DNA of 64,000 bases from an uncultured Croceitalea sp. (GTDB taxonomy: Bacteria > Bacteroidota > Bacteroidia > Flavobacteriales > Flavobacteriaceae). Under the pieces are notes generated by a model. That model did not search any database, was not told the origin of the DNA, and saw only the letters and a program-made list of their open reading frames with translations. Below, in pieces: positions 25,673 to 33,613 of this stretch. The stretch lies in assembly GCA_947503285.1 (NCBI GenBank), contig CANNDD010000010.1:1-64000 (forward strand). Direction: 5' to 3'. A program made the position numbers and the translations under genes. Numbering within the stretch: position 1 is the stretch's first letter; every line of letters begins with the position of its first letter.

Positions 25673-27718
25673 ATGCCGACCAAAAGAGTTTTATGTGTTT
25701 TCGTTTTCATGTTTAGTGCCGTTCTAATGACCGCACAGAACTGTAAAGATTTGGCAGGTTGGATAAATTTGATTAAGCAGGAATATCCGCAAGCGACCTC
25801 TTTACGGTATATGCATCGAGGGAAGGTTGAAAACCTTGCCGCCAATTATTTCTCAAAAGCCTATTTTGAACCGTATCGCGGAAAGGCTTACGCACAGCTA
25901 TCCCAGAAAACCGCAGTTAAGGACTTCAGAAAAATCCAAGTCTGTTTCGTTAAAGGCAATTACAGAAATGACCCCCATTACAATTGGGCGTTCCAGAACA
26001 TTATCACCAATTACTATATGGCGTATGGCAATCCTGGTTTTATGAATAAAATCACGACTGTTGACGCCAAACGAAGTCAATTGGAAAAAGAGTTGGCAAC
26101 GGCCTCAAAAAACGGCTTTTCAAAAACGGAACTAGTACAATTTAAGCAGCGTTTGACTCGCGAGTATGCAGTACTTCTAGAAAGCGAACTGAAGCAGGCC
26201 AGTGTGGAAATCGATGCGTTGATTGCCGAAAAGACCGACACAGCACTTGATGACATTCTAGCATCCATAGAGAAATTAAATAATGAAAAACAGTCGCTAC
26301 CCAAATTAGCTTCACTAAAACAACAGGCACAAAAAGTAGTAGCTGAAGCCTCACGGCCCAAACAAATCGAATTCCAATCCCGAATGGATACCAAGGCAAA
26401 GGCACTGCTACAGAACGCTGTGAAGGCAGATTTAGGCTTGGTCAGTCAGAATGAGAATATCGCTCAGATTAACGGAAAAATCAAGGTATTTCAACAAGAT
26501 TATGCATCATTTTCTGGATACGATGAAGTGAAAAAAGCCCAAAAAACATTGATTTCGAAAAAAGAAAACCAGATTGATGCGAAAATAAATAGCATTGAAA
26601 GTAAGATAGGACAGGCCGATAATACCGCTTTTCAACGTTTGAAAAATGAGTATTTGAGTTATTTGCCCGCACAATCTGCCCAATTTCAAAAACTGACCAG
26701 ACTCTTGGATACCAGAAAAAAGGAATTGGTAGCGCAACAACGACTGAAACAACAACAGCAAAAATTGGCCAACAGTCAAGACCGTATTGCCTATCTAGAC
26801 ACCAATGGAAAAGATGAGGGAACAATGCAGTTCAAGACATTGGGATTGAACAATGCCGCATTTTTTGATTACGTCTATAGAGGTCATTTCGAGAATATCG
26901 AATTGGATGTTAATGATAGCCATTTCCTCATGATTTTAAGTGCATACTTGAACACTTTTGGCAGTCTATGTCCAGATCAACTCCCCGAAGATAAGGTAGA
27001 GATAATGACCGAGGTCTGCTCACGAGAGAGTGTGACTACAGATGGCTGGGGCGTTGAGGTAAGCAGGTATTGCATTGCTTGGAAAACAGTAGGCACGGGC
27101 ATTTACGCAGACCCCAAACTATATGCCGCAAAAATGCGTTTGGTCGCACAACAAGATCAGAACGCCTTGCGAACCGTAATGGACATGTACACCAATCCTA
27201 ATGCGATGGGCAATTCAGTAGATCAGATCCACAAAGCCAAAGCACTGCAAAGCGATATGTCCAACTTTTTTAGATTGAACGCATGTGATTCAAAAAGCAT
27301 CACACAATTTGCCAACAACCTACTGGCCTTTGCCACCCAGCGGCCACCTGTGCGCTTAAAGGGAATGAGCAATTATGAAAAAATCAAGATATTGGGCGGT
27401 CCAAGTGGCGACCAAAACTATACAAAGCTGCTCAATGATATATTGAGAAATCAATCCAATACCTGGGCTATGAATAAATATATTGGCAATAGTATTGCCA
27501 ATGTGCGCGAGTTTAGATCACAAGATAAAACCCAAATGATTGCATTGAAAGCCAATTATGGTTTTAGCGGGTTATTAGGAAAACAAACCGGTGCCGTGAC
27601 CGTAAAATTCAAAGATGGCTTACCGGATTGTATCTACTTTTCAGACTTTCCGGAAAATTGCAAAAAACCCAATAGCACATTAATTGCGAAATATGCAACA
27701 GGAAAGTACGAAAAGTAG
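25673..27718 (+). CDS. Large exported coiled-coil protein of unknown function
   Basis: This 681-residue protein has a signal peptide (1-21, ending LMTAQ) and a Cys shortly after. A long helical region (about 120-385), very rich in Lys, Gln, Glu and Ala, is probably coiled coil, and a C-terminal globular half (about 390-681) has several cysteines (SLCPDQ, VCSRES, RYCIAW, NACDSK). The frame is uninterrupted and uses the same codons as its neighbours. No family is recognised. The N-terminal GWINLIKQEYPQATSL segment is followed by FVKGNYRNDPHYNW, which looks like a folded domain before the coil. Confidence 0.75.
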   Translation: MPTKRVLCVFVFMFSAVLMTAQNCKDLAGWINLIKQEYPQATSLRYMHRGKVENLAANYFSKAYFEPYRGKAYAQLSQKTAVKDFRKIQVCFVKGNYRNDPHYNWAFQNIITNYYMAYGNPGFMNKITTVDAKRSQLEKELATASKNGFSKTELVQFKQRLTREYAVLLESELKQASVEIDALIAEKTDTALDDILASIEKLNNEKQSLPKLASLKQQAQKVVAEASRPKQIEFQSRMDTKAKALLQNAVKADLGLVSQNENIAQINGKIKVFQQDYASFSGYDEVKKAQKTLISKKENQIDAKINSIESKIGQADNTAFQRLKNEYLSYLPAQSAQFQKLTRLLDTRKKELVAQQRLKQQQQKLANSQDRIAYLDTNGKDEGTMQFKTLGLNNAAFFDYVYRGHFENIELDVNDSHFLMILSAYLNTFGSLCPDQLPEDKVEIMTEVCSRESVTTDGWGVEVSRYCIAWKTVGTGIYADPKLYAAKMRLVAQQDQNALRTVMDMYTNPNAMGNSVDQIHKAKALQSDMSNFFRLNACDSKSITQFANNLLAFATQRPPVRLKGMSNYEKIKILGGPSGDQNYTKLLNDILRNQSNTWAMNKYIGNSIANVREFRSQDKTQMIALKANYGFSGLLGKQTGAVTVKFKDGLPDCIYFSDFPENCKKPNSTLIAKYATGKYEK

Positions 27719-28129
27719 CAGGGTAAATAGATTTATTTCAGATTTCTTATTGAAGTACAACCCATTTTTGGGAAGGTTATGAGGTAATGAACAATGGTTT
27801 ATTTGAATTACCTACATATTGGTAATGGCCAAGCCTCTTTGATTTAAAGGGAACATACGTAAGTTGATTTCAATGATCCTTTATAGACCCAGTATGGATT
27901 TCTTTTTTTGAACAATTGAATTTAAGGGTATTGCCGACCGTTAGGCCAAATCAAAAGGATATTCTAACCTCTAATACCGTATTGCTTTTGCGCTCCACAC
28001 TTTTTTTTCAAAAAAGCTTCTATCTTTCCCTTCTTGAAAAGGGTTCTTAACATCTACTAAGAAGGGGTTTTTATGGGGTTGTGCTCCCCAAAAAAGATTT
28101 ATTTTAGTAGACCACAATCTGACCAAAAA
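27719..28129. other. 411-bp intergenic region with structured sequence and a promoter
   Basis: No convincing gene is present. Near its right end CCCTTCTT (28028-28035) and AAGAAGGG (28059-28066) can form an 8-bp stem followed by GTTTTT, and an inner TTCTTA/TAAGAA pair is possible. This could be a weak terminator for the 681-residue gene's transcript. The promoter of the mannosyltransferase-like gene follows at 28079. Confidence 0.5.
28079..28107 (+). promoter_or_regulatory. Probable promoter of the mannosyltransferase-like gene
   Basis: TTG (28079-28081), 18 bases and TATTTTAG (28100-28107) match the consensus with one mismatch. It places transcription start 10-15 bases before the ATG at 28130, which supports that start over an upstream one in the same frame. 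Confidence 0.45.
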
Positions 28130-29500
28130 ATGCCCAATCAGTTTTTTAAGTACTGGAAACTTCATAAAGTACCAATTCTCTTGGTATTCTTGATTCTTTT
28201 GTTGTATGCAGTCTTTGCATACGATCTAAAACGGGAAAATTTCATCATGCTTATAACCCTTTTTGTGGTGTTATTTTTTTTATACTTCAAGTTGATTCAG
28301 CTAGAAAAATGGAACTTTAAGATTTTACTGGCTTCCGGATTGCTTTTTCGACTGGTGTTCTTAGTGGTTGAACCCAATCTTTCTCAAGACTTTTACCGTT
28401 TTATCTGGGATGGGGAACTCATCAAAAATGGTATTAATCCCTATTTATATACCCCAAATGAATTCTTGGAGAATAACAACATTACCATTGCAAACTCCCA
28501 CACCTTGCATGAAGGTATGGGGTCATTGAGTGCCCGGCACTACAGTAATTACCCCCCTTTGAACCAAATTATTTTTTTCATTTCGACTTTTATTGGTGGT
28601 AGCAGTATCATGGGTTCTTTAGTAGCCATGCGTATTTTCATTATCGTGGCTGACATTGGGGTACTCTATTTTGCCCAAAGACTATTGAAAAAATTGAGAC
28701 TGTCAGGTCACCTTGCCTTTTGGTATTTTTTAAATCCATTGGTGATCATAGAGCTTACGGGAAACTTACATTTTGAAGGGGTGATGTTGTTCTTTTTTGT
28801 ATGGGCAATTTATCTGGTCAGTATTGAAAAATGGAAGGTCGCTGCCCCAATATATGCCTTCTCCATACTATTAAAACTAGTTCCTATACTATTTTTACCT
28901 CTATTTTTAAAACATTTGGGGTTTAAAAAAAGTATCTTTTTTTATGGATTTATAGGTCTTACCTGTATCGCTTTTCTGCTTCCATTCTATTCTCCCATGT
29001 TCATTGATAATTATGCCAAGACCGTAGGACTATGGTTTTCCAATTTTGAATTTAATGCAGGACTATATAATATGGTAAAGAAAATCGGGGTGCTCTATTT
29101 TGAGGCCAAGCCATGGGAATTGGTGAAGTCTTATGGAAGTTTAGTTCCTAAATTGGTTATCATCGCAGCACTGCTGTTGACCGTTTTTCGAAAGAACCAA
29201 AACCTCAAAACCCTCATAAGCTCGATGCTGGCCTTATTGACCTTTTATTATTTTTTGTCTTCAACGGTACACCCGTGGTATGTTATCTTTTTGTTGGTCT
29301 TAGCTATTTTTACCGAATATCGTTTTGCCATAATCTGGTCTGGTATGGTTGCATTTAGTTATTATGCCTATGCCAATGCTGATTACAAAGAAAATCTTTG
29401 GTTACTTGCCCTTGAATATTTTGTCGTTTTTGGATATCTCGCTTATGAAATCTTGAAAAATCATAACATTAAATCGTTCTTTCGTAAAAAATTGGTGTAG
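28130..29500 (+). CDS. Polytopic mannosyltransferase-like membrane protein (GT-C fold)
   Basis: This 456-residue protein has about 11-12 predicted membrane spans and an acidic loop after the first spans (LSQDFYRFIWDGELIKNGINPY). It also has the YSNYPPLNQ motif typical of GT87/MptB-like polyprenyl-phosphate mannosyltransferases. Such enzymes use lipid-linked sugars on the outer face of the inner membrane. The frame is open 19 codons further upstream, but the ATG at 28130 begins a normal N-terminus and fits the promoter. A donor could be made by the DPM-like enzyme at 16596. Confidence 0.83.
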   Translation: MPNQFFKYWKLHKVPILLVFLILLLYAVFAYDLKRENFIMLITLFVVLFFLYFKLIQLEKWNFKILLASGLLFRLVFLVVEPNLSQDFYRFIWDGELIKNGINPYLYTPNEFLENNNITIANSHTLHEGMGSLSARHYSNYPPLNQIIFFISTFIGGSSIMGSLVAMRIFIIVADIGVLYFAQRLLKKLRLSGHLAFWYFLNPLVIIELTGNLHFEGVMLFFFVWAIYLVSIEKWKVAAPIYAFSILLKLVPILFLPLFLKHLGFKKSIFFYGFIGLTCIAFLLPFYSPMFIDNYAKTVGLWFSNFEFNAGLYNMVKKIGVLYFEAKPWELVKSYGSLVPKLVIIAALLLTVFRKNQNLKTLISSMLALLTFYYFLSSTVHPWYVIFLLVLAIFTEYRFAIIWSGMVAFSYYAYANADYKENLWLLALEYFVVFGYLAYEILKNHNIKSFFRKKLV

Positions 29501-29571
29501 TATTAGTGACTTTAGAATTAATTTGTACATTTATCCCAATGAACGCGCAGTTTTACATAGCACCGTTTACC

Positions 29572-29619
29572 ATGAATACATTAGCTACTGTATTCATACC
29601 TCGTCGCCGTCGCCCGTAA
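29572..29619 (+). CDS. Candidate arginine-operon leader peptide
   Basis: This 15-codon frame encodes MNTLATVFIPRRRRP followed by TAA. The four consecutive Arg codons (CGT CGC CGT CGC, 29602-29613) lie 85 bases before the first gene of an arginine biosynthesis operon, the arrangement expected for ribosome-mediated attenuation. The start codon lies inside a perfect inverted repeat: ATGAATACA (29572-29580) and TGTATTCAT (29589-29597) around an 8-base loop. Four Arg codons in 15 are unlikely by chance in this AT-rich genome, but a clean terminator/antiterminator pair was not found, so the mechanism is inferred. Confidence 0.6.
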   Translation: MNTLATVFIPRRRRP

Positions 29620-29636
29620 GGGTGCATTTCTATTTT

Positions 29637-29658
29637 GGGAATAGGTGAGTCCATTCCC
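29637..29658 (+). promoter_or_regulatory. Hairpin downstream of the leader peptide
   Basis: GGGAAT-a-GG (29637-29645) pairs with CC-ATTCCC (29651-29658) around TGAGT. An alternative, overlapping pairing is CTATT with AATAG (about 29630-29644), so the two are mutually exclusive. There is no T-tract directly after the hairpin; the nearest T-rich stretch is around 29675. It could be part of an attenuator or act on translation of the GNAT gene. Confidence 0.35.
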
Positions 29659-29703
29659 GCCAAACAAACAAATCATTTTATTCCATTTTTAAATCCTTTA
29701 GCA

Positions 29704-30324
29704 ATGAAGATTATAATTGCTAACGAATCACATTTTAAATTTGCACAGACCATCAGTGATACCATTACCGAATCTGCCAAGGTACGGGGTACCGGTATTG
29801 CAATGCGAACACCAGAATACATTATCAAGCGATTAGAAAACGGGAATGCCGTTATTGCTCTGGATGGTGATAAATTTGCTGGTTTTTGCTACATCGAGGT
29901 TTGGGGCAACAAAGGGTTTGTTGCAAACTCGGGTTTAATAGTACATCCTGATTATAGAGGACAAGGTCTGGCCAAAAAAATCAAGAAAGCCATTTTTGAT
30001 TTGTCAAGGGAAAAGTTTCCAAATGCCAAAATTTTTGGAATCACTACCGGACTTCCCGTCATGAAAATGAATTATGAATTGGGGTACAAACCAGTAACAT
30101 TTTCTGAGCTTACCGATGATCCTGATTTTTGGAAAGGCTGTCAAACGTGTAAAAACTTTGATATTCTAACGAGAACGGAACGTAAAATGTGCCTATGCAC
30201 CGGAATGTTATATGACCCTAGTACCCATGACGAATCATTGGAAAAGAGAAAAATGAACAATAAGGTCTTTCATCGATTGAAGGGTATTAAAGAAAATATG
30301 TTCTTAAAAAAGAAAACAAAATAA
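29704..30324 (+). CDS. GNAT acyltransferase, putative N-acylglutamate synthase of the arginine operon
   Basis: This 206-residue protein has an N-terminal GNAT domain (about 1-140; GLIVHPDYRGQGLAKKIKK carries the acyl-CoA-binding R/QxxGxG/A loop) and a Cys-rich tail (CQTC ... CLC, about 150-175) that could bind a metal. As first gene of an arginine operon with no argA or argJ, it is the best candidate for the step that acylates glutamate. An in-frame TTG at 29635 would add 23 residues, but these have no conserved look and the ATG at 29704 is preferred. The acyl donor is unproven. Confidence 0.78.
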   Translation: MKIIIANESHFKFAQTISDTITESAKVRGTGIAMRTPEYIIKRLENGNAVIALDGDKFAGFCYIEVWGNKGFVANSGLIVHPDYRGQGLAKKIKKAIFDLSREKFPNAKIFGITTGLPVMKMNYELGYKPVTFSELTDDPDFWKGCQTCKNFDILTRTERKMCLCTGMLYDPSTHDESLEKRKMNNKVFHRLKGIKENMFLKKKTK

Positions 30325-30413
30325 AAGCTGTCAAATCTAGCGTGGTCAAGATGGTCCATTACCAAAACCCATTCTCGATTACGTACCTACTGACAGTTAA
30401 GATTTATTGAATT

Positions 30414-31595
30414 ATGAAAAAATTAGTACTTGCTTACAGCGGCGGATTGGATACTTCGTACTGCGCCAAATACCTATCTAAAGAAAAAGGATTTGAGGTT
30501 CATGCCGTAAGTGTCAATACGGGCGGATTTTCATCAGAAGAAATTCAGGTCATCAAAGAAAAAGCTTTGTCATTGGGCGCTACGAGTTACACCTCTATTG
30601 ATTCGGTACAAAACTTTTATGACAAGGTAGTCAAGTACCTCATTTTCGGAAATGTTCTGCGAAACAACACCTATCCCCTTTCCGTGAGTGCTGAACGAAT
30701 CGTTCAAGCTGTCGAAATTGTTACCCATGCCAAAAAAATAGGGGCCAGCTATATTGCCCACGGCAGTACGGGGGCAGGCAATGACCAGGTCAGGTTTGAT
30801 ATGATCTTTCAAACACTGGCACCAGAAATTGAAATCATTACACCCATTCGAGACAATCAGCTCTCACGAGAAATGGAAATTGAGTATTTAAAGCAAAATG
30901 GCATAGATTACTCTTGGCAAAAAGCGAAATATTCCATCAATAAAGGCCTCTGGGGAACTTCAGTAGGTGGCGACGAGACCTTGACCTCTCATTTGCCCTT
31001 GCCAGATTCGGCATACCCAAGTCAACTTGAATCAAAAGAACCTAAACAACTCAAACTAACTTTCAATCATGGAGAACTTATAGCCCTTGATGACGAAAAA
31101 GGGAATCCGGTGGCGAACATCGAGAAATTGGAAGCTATTGCCTCAAAATATGCCATTGGCAGGGATATTCATGTTGGCGATACCATTATCGGAATCAAAG
31201 GCCGTGTCGGTTTTGAGGCAGCTGCCGCACTGATCATCATTAAGGCGCACCATTTATTGGAAAAACATACCCTCAGCAAATGGCAGCAATACCAAAAAGA
31301 ACAACAGGGCAATTTTTATGGAATGCTCTTGCACGAGGGTAATTATTTGGATGAGGTCATGCGAAACATTGAAGCTTTTCTCACCGATACCCAAAAGAAC
31401 GTAAGCGGAGATGTTTTCGTTAGCCTTTATCCCTTTCAGTTTCGATTGGATGGTATTTCGTCACCCCACGATCTCATGAACGCTTCATTCGGAAGCTATG
31501 GCGAAATGAACAAGGGCTGGACCGCTGAGGAAGCTAAAGGTTTTATAAAAATCCTGTCGAATCCAGGTAAAATAGCCAACCATGTTAATGGCTAG
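30414..31595 (+). CDS. argG: Argininosuccinate synthase
   Basis: This 393-residue enzyme joins citrulline and aspartate using ATP. The N-terminal PP-loop-type ATP site LAYSGGLDTSYC, the AHGSTGAGNDQVRFD segment (citrulline/aspartate contacts, near residue 120), SINKGLWGTSVGG near 180 and the C-terminal QFRLDG are all present, at normal length. It starts 89 bases after the GNAT gene. Confidence 0.95.
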   Translation: MKKLVLAYSGGLDTSYCAKYLSKEKGFEVHAVSVNTGGFSSEEIQVIKEKALSLGATSYTSIDSVQNFYDKVVKYLIFGNVLRNNTYPLSVSAERIVQAVEIVTHAKKIGASYIAHGSTGAGNDQVRFDMIFQTLAPEIEIITPIRDNQLSREMEIEYLKQNGIDYSWQKAKYSINKGLWGTSVGGDETLTSHLPLPDSAYPSQLESKEPKQLKLTFNHGELIALDDEKGNPVANIEKLEAIASKYAIGRDIHVGDTIIGIKGRVGFEAAAALIIIKAHHLLEKHTLSKWQQYQKEQQGNFYGMLLHEGNYLDEVMRNIEAFLTDTQKNVSGDVFVSLYPFQFRLDGISSPHDLMNASFGSYGEMNKGWTAEEAKGFIKILSNPGKIANHVNG

Positions 31596-31716
31596 GGATA
31601 AGGAATTGACATATAAATAAGCGGTACAAAAAATACAAACGTCAAAATCAAATACAAATGGTCATCCTAAAAAATGCATTGAATTTGAATTTTGTGGTTG
31701 AACTTGAATTTGAAAT

Positions 31717-32691
31717 ATGATTAAAGCAGGAATAATAGGTGGTTCAGGGTACACTGGTGGAGAACTGATACGGTTATTACTTCACCATCCTCAGGTCGAA
31801 ATTGACTTTATATACAGTACCACAAAGGCCGGAAAAGCGATAACTGCTGCCCACGCGGATTTACTTGGCCAGACGGATTTAAAGTTCACCAATGCCCTAA
31901 ACCTTGACATTGACCTGGTCTTTCTATGTTTGGGACATGGGAACTCCCATAAATTTTTATTGGAAAATCCATTTTCATCCGCTACAAAAATCATCGATTT
32001 AAGCAACGATTTTCGACTACAGGCCGATGCTGTTTTTAAAGGAAACAAGTTCGTTTACGGATTACCTGAACTTTTTAAATCAGAAATAAAGAAAGCTGTG
32101 GCAATCGCCAATCCCGGATGTTTTGCAACAGCGATTCAGTTGGCGCTGTTACCTTTGGCCAAAGCCGGAAAATTAAGTAATGAAGTCCACATCAATGCGG
32201 TGACCGGCAGTACCGGTGCGGGTATCAAACCTTCAGAAACAACCCATTTCAGTTGGCGCAACAATAATGCCAGCTGGTACAAACCCTTTACACACCAACA
32301 TTTAGGTGAAATCGGTGAAAGTTTAAATTCTTTTGGCACCGATATGGGCAAACGCTATTTTCTACCCCACCGTGGCAACTTTACCCGTGGAATATTAGCA
32401 ACGGCCTACACAAAATTTAATGAAAGTCTAGAGGTTGCAGAACAGCTTTACGGTTCTTTTTACCAAAACGCCGTTTTTACCCATATCGCTGAAGCACCCC
32501 TTCATTTGAAACAAGTAGTCAATACCAACAATTGCCATATCCATTTACAAAAGCACGACGATATTTTGTTGGTTACCTCGGCAATCGACAATCTATTAAA
32601 AGGAGCTTCGGGCCAAGCAGTTCAAAATATGAATTTGATGTTCGGTTTTGAAGAAAATTTGGGATTGAACCTAAAAGCCAGTGCTTTTTAA
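31717..32691 (+). CDS. argC: N-acylglutamyl-phosphate reductase
   Basis: This 324-residue NADPH enzyme reduces N-acyl-glutamyl phosphate to the semialdehyde. The N-terminal dinucleotide loop is GIIGGSGYTGGELIR and the catalytic Cys lies in ANPGCFATAIQLALLP near residue 134. Then come VTGSTGAG and PHRGNFTRGI. Length and motifs are standard for type I ArgC. It is separated from argG by 121 bases and from proC by 27. Confidence 0.95.
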   Translation: MIKAGIIGGSGYTGGELIRLLLHHPQVEIDFIYSTTKAGKAITAAHADLLGQTDLKFTNALNLDIDLVFLCLGHGNSHKFLLENPFSSATKIIDLSNDFRLQADAVFKGNKFVYGLPELFKSEIKKAVAIANPGCFATAIQLALLPLAKAGKLSNEVHINAVTGSTGAGIKPSETTHFSWRNNNASWYKPFTHQHLGEIGESLNSFGTDMGKRYFLPHRGNFTRGILATAYTKFNESLEVAEQLYGSFYQNAVFTHIAEAPLHLKQVVNTNNCHIHLQKHDDILLVTSAIDNLLKGASGQAVQNMNLMFGFEENLGLNLKASAF

Positions 32692-32718
32692 ATTTAGAAG
32701 AATCAAATAACCAATATC

Positions 32719-33513
32719 ATGAAAATAGCTATTATAGGAGCAGGTAATTTAGGACTAGCGATTGCCAAAGGTGTTTTACACAGTAATGGGGCAACCACGA
32801 TGTACCTTACCAAACGTAATATCAGCGAGATCAAAGACTTTGAAAAGTATGGTAATGTCACCGTGACTTCCGATAATACGCAAGCCGTCAAAAATTCTGA
32901 CATCTTGATTTTTGCAGTACAACCCGGCCATTTCGAAGCTATACTATATGATATCAAAGGCTTGTTGACCGAAAAACATGTGGTCATAAGTACAATTACG
33001 GGTTTTGGCATAAAAAAGATAGAGTCCATTATAGGTTCTGATAACCATATCATTAGAAGTATGCCCAATACGGCGATATCGGTCAGTAAATCCATGACCT
33101 GTATTTGCAGCAATGACTTGGGCAAAAAACGCATTGACCTCGCCAAGGCCATTTTTAATAGAATGGGACATTCGCTAGAAATACCCGAAGAACAAATGCA
33201 AGCGGCTACCGTAATTTGTGCAAGTGGCATCGCTTTTTGGATGCGCTTGATACGTGCCACCACCCAAGGGGCGATTCAGTTGGGTTTTGATGCGAAAGAA
33301 GCCCAAGAATTGGCCATGCACACCTGTAATGGGGCAGCTAGCCTATTAATTGAATCAGGCAGCCATCCCGAAGAAGAAATTGATAGGGTGACCACACCCA
33401 AAGGATGTACCATTTCGGGCCTTAATGAAATGGAACACCAGGGTTTAAGTTCCTCTTTAATTCGTGGAATTGTCACTTCGTTCGAAAAGATCAGTGATAT
33501 TAGAAAAGGATAA
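32719..33513 (+). CDS. proC: Pyrroline-5-carboxylate reductase
   Basis: This 264-residue enzyme reduces pyrroline-5-carboxylate to proline. It has the Rossmann GAGNLGLAIAKGV at the N-terminus, AVQPGHF near residue 76, IRSMPNTAISVSKS near 115, and the C-terminal TTPKGCTISGLNEME in place of the usual SPGGTT motif. Its place inside the arginine operon links the proline branch, which shares glutamate-semialdehyde chemistry, to arginine supply. The proline pathway genes proA and proB are not in the window. Confidence 0.9.
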   Translation: MKIAIIGAGNLGLAIAKGVLHSNGATTMYLTKRNISEIKDFEKYGNVTVTSDNTQAVKNSDILIFAVQPGHFEAILYDIKGLLTEKHVVISTITGFGIKKIESIIGSDNHIIRSMPNTAISVSKSMTCICSNDLGKKRIDLAKAIFNRMGHSLEIPEEQMQAATVICASGIAFWMRLIRATTQGAIQLGFDAKEAQELAMHTCNGAASLLIESGSHPEEEIDRVTTPKGCTISGLNEMEHQGLSSSLIRGIVTSFEKISDIRKG

Positions 33514-33613
33514 CAAACGCAAACGCAAGTACAAAAATCAAGTTCAATTAAGGTTTAGAAACTATTGAGTTTAAAGTTGTATTTGAGTTTGACACTTGAA
33601 TTTGAAATTTATT

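Noticed and set aside
29572-29597. Inverted repeat over the leader start as an ArgR operator
   Set aside because: ARG boxes have a shorter spacer between TGAAT-type half sites, and no argR gene is in the window. Kept only as an RNA hairpin within the leader.
29635-29703. TTG start adding 23 residues to the GNAT protein
   Set aside because: It lies in the presumed attenuator region and the added residues look non-conserved; ATG 29704 begins the normal GNAT strand.
32703-33263. 186-codon minus-strand frame over proC
   Set aside because: Antisense shadow of a well-supported enzyme gene; no independent motif.
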